Shown here one piece after another: positions 6,428 through 7,722 of a DNA stretch of 7,722 bases. The translations under genes and the position numbers were made by a program. Positions within the stretch are counted from its first letter, which is position 1, and each line of letters starts with the position of its first letter. Origin of the DNA: Deltaproteobacteria bacterium (GTDB lineage: Bacteria > Myxococcota_A > Polyangia > Polyangiales > Ga0077539); assembly GCA_947494865.1 (NCBI GenBank), contig CANMAT010000159.1, positions 1-7,722 on the forward strand, written 5' to 3'. Under the pieces are notes generated by a model that was not told where the DNA came from, made no database searches, and was given only the letters and a program-made list of their open reading frames with translations.

Positions 6428-7555
6428 ATGACGGCACTCACCATTGAAGCCATTCGGCGGCTTCCCAAGACCGACCTGCACGTCCACCTCGACGGTTCGC
6501 TCCGCCTCGACACCATCCTCGAGCTGGCGCGCGAAGACGGCATCGAGCTCCCCGCCACCACGGCCGAGGGCCTCACCGGCGCGATGAACCTCGGGCGCAA
6601 CACGGGATCCCTCGTCGAGTACCTCAAGGCCTTCGACGTCACGCTCCGCGTGCTGCAGACCGCCGCCTCGCTGCGCCGCGCCGCCTACGAGCTCGGCGTC
6701 GACGCCGCGCGCGAGGGCGTGCGCTACATGGAGGTGCGCTACTCGCCGATGCTCCACACGCGCCGCGGCCTCTCGGTCACCACCGTGGTCGAGGCCGTGC
6801 TCGAGGGCCTGCGCACCGCGCAAGACGAGGTGGGCATCCACGCCAACGTCATCATCTGCGGCATCCGCAACATCTCGCCCGAGCGCTCGCTCGAGATGGC
6901 CGAGCTCGCCGTCGCCTACAAGAACCGCGGCGTCGTCGGCTTCGACCTCGCGGGCGCCGAGTACGACCACCCGGCCAAGCACCACCGCGACGCGTTTCAG
7001 CTCATTCGCAACAACAACATCAACAGCACCATTCACGCGGGTGAAGCGTACGGCCCCGACTCGATCCGCCAGGCCATCCACACCTGCGGCGCGCACCGCA
7101 TCGGCCACGGGTGCAGGCTCCGCGAAGACGGCGACCTGCTCCACTACGTGATCGACCACCGCATTCCGCTCGAGTGCTGCCCGTCGAGCAACGTGCAGAC
7201 CGGCGCCGTGCGCGACATCTCCAACCACCCGCTGAAGTTCTACTACGACCTCGGCGTGCGCGTGACGGTCAACACCGACAACCGGCTCATCACCGACACC
7301 ACCGTGAGCAAGGAGCTCTTCCTCGTGCACACGCGCCTCGGCGTGCCGTGGCCTGCCATCAAGCAGATCATTCTCAACGGCTTCAAGAGCGCGTTTCTGC
7401 CCTTCCACGAGCGCCGCGCGATGCTGCGCACCGTCGCGATGGAGCTCGACCAGTTCGAGCGCGACTACCGCCCCGCGCACGACGCCCCGCTCATGCTCCA
7501 GGCGCCCGACACCGAGGCCGTCAACGGCTCCGTGGCGCCCGAGGCCCTCTCGTAG
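6428..7555 (+). CDS. add: Adenosine deaminase
   Basis: This 375-residue cytoplasmic, metal-dependent amidohydrolase-fold enzyme should convert adenosine and deoxyadenosine to inosine forms in purine salvage. Zinc ligands and catalytic residues are in family order: HVHLDGS (His18, His20), GFDLAG (171-176, substrate glycine region), HAGEA (His203, catalytic Glu206), HRIGHG (223-228, His227) and NTDN (282-285, metal ligand Asp284). The residue after Asp284 is Asn285, where the best-studied enzymes have a second Asp that contacts the purine. CPSSNVQTG (251-259) is also typical. It is somewhat longer than the E. coli enzyme (333), mostly through a C-terminal tail rich in Ala, Pro and Asp. An in-frame stop at 6416-6418, four codons before the ATG, shows that ATG 6428 is the earliest possible ATG. 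It is divergent from the helicase and one base ahead of the next gene. An AMP- or adenine-type deaminase of the same fold is a less likely alternative. Confidence 0.94.
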   Translation: MTALTIEAIRRLPKTDLHVHLDGSLRLDTILELAREDGIELPATTAEGLTGAMNLGRNTGSLVEYLKAFDVTLRVLQTAASLRRAAYELGVDAAREGVRYMEVRYSPMLHTRRGLSVTTVVEAVLEGLRTAQDEVGIHANVIICGIRNISPERSLEMAELAVAYKNRGVVGFDLAGAEYDHPAKHHRDAFQLIRNNNINSTIHAGEAYGPDSIRQAIHTCGAHRIGHGCRLREDGDLLHYVIDHRIPLECCPSSNVQTGAVRDISNHPLKFYYDLGVRVTVNTDNRLITDTTVSKELFLVHTRLGVPWPAIKQIILNGFKSAFLPFHERRAMLRTVAMELDQFERDYRPAHDAPLMLQAPDTEAVNGSVAPEALS

Positions 7556-7556
7556 C

Positions 7557-7722
7557 GTGAAGCGCCCCGCCTGCGCGCTCGCCCTCGCGTGCGCGGCCGC
7601 GCTCGCCGCGCACCACGACGCGCGCGCGCAGCAGGCGCCCCCCGCGCCGCGCTGCGAGGTCACCGACGACGCCACCGTCGAGCGCCTCCGCCGCGACGTC
7701 GCGCACCTCGCCAGCGACGAGC
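7557..7722 (+). CDS. N-terminus of an exported protein, possibly an M28-family metallopeptidase (partial)
   Basis: A GTG one base after the add stop opens a frame that stays open to the window edge (55 full codons). The start MKRPACALALACAAALAA is a good Sec signal peptide, with a likely signal peptidase I cut after ARA at residues 22-24, before QQAPPAP. The mature end then reads TVERLRRDVAHLASDE. This resembles the segment that opens many M28 (aminopeptidase Y-type, zinc) exopeptidases, usually continuing LEGR. The catalytic zinc residues lie beyond the window, so the family call is inference from one short motif. The one-base gap to add implies co-transcription and perhaps coupled translation. 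A GAGG at 7541-7544 is a distant, weak Shine-Dalgarno. The exported, gene-like start is firmer than the peptidase label. Confidence 0.65.
   Translation, partial: MKRPACALALACAAALAAHHDARAQQAPPAPRCEVTDDATVERLRRDVAHLASDE

Noticed and set aside
4098..6431. 777-codon open frame opposite thiD and the helicase
   Set aside because: Same shadow effect. The translation is low-complexity Arg/His/Val/Leu with no recognisable motif, while the opposite strand has every helicase motif intact.
6338..7675. 445-codon minus-strand open frame opposite adenosine deaminase
   Set aside because: Its sequence mirrors the conserved deaminase frame, has no motif of its own, and would overlap the helicase start and the next plus-strand gene.
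1..7722. A new multi-gene defence, mobile or biosynthetic system
   Set aside because: All genes fall into familiar, functionally unrelated families. There are no transposase, integrase, nuclease-effector, toxin-antitoxin, tRNA, att-like repeat or CRISPR signals. The Rep-like helicase is a normal housekeeping type with no defence partner beside it.

Overview
The window is very GC-rich, with strong G/C at third codon positions, and densely coding. It also carries a lipoprotein with an Asp/Ala-rich linker behind its lipobox cysteine. Together these suggest a high-GC Gram-negative bacterium, most likely a Myxococcota-type ('deltaproteobacterial') organism. That placement is inferred from style only; no rRNA or marker gene is present.

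Layout from left to right: (1) 39-2897, minus strand: a large exported penicillin-acylase-family Ntn-hydrolase lipoprotein. (2) A 46-base divergent intergenic region, 2898-2943. (3) 2944-3435, plus strand: a small HugZ-like FMN-binding split-barrel protein. (4) 3422-4267, minus strand: the thiamin-pathway kinase ThiD, overlapping the previous gene tail-to-tail by 14 bases. (5) 4317-6341, minus strand: a Rep/UvrD/PcrA-type SF1A DNA helicase, upstream of thiD in the same direction. (6) An 86-base divergent gap, 6342-6427. (7) 6428-7555, plus strand: adenosine deaminase. (8) From 7557 to the window edge, plus strand: the start of an exported protein whose visible end looks like an M28-type metallopeptidase N-terminus. 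Bases 1-38 hold nothing I can assign. No gene-free stretch reaches 300 bases.

The genes do not form one pathway. They are housekeeping functions (thiamin kinase, helicase, purine salvage) plus two exported hydrolases. Only adenosine deaminase and the partial peptidase (one base apart) look like a compact operon; helicase and thiD may be co-transcribed, but thiD also has its own candidate promoter. I see no rRNA, tRNA, IS element, integrase, CRISPR array, prophage or recognisable defence module, and no evidence for a new multi-gene system.

The most interesting signals are regulatory. Several genes lack a Shine-Dalgarno sequence and have -10-like hexamers 8 to 17 bases before the ATG, which suggests leaderless or nearly leaderless mRNAs. 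Two overlapping, oppositely oriented promoter candidates sit in 2898-2943, and a 17-bp inverted repeat lies inside the putative thiD promoter.
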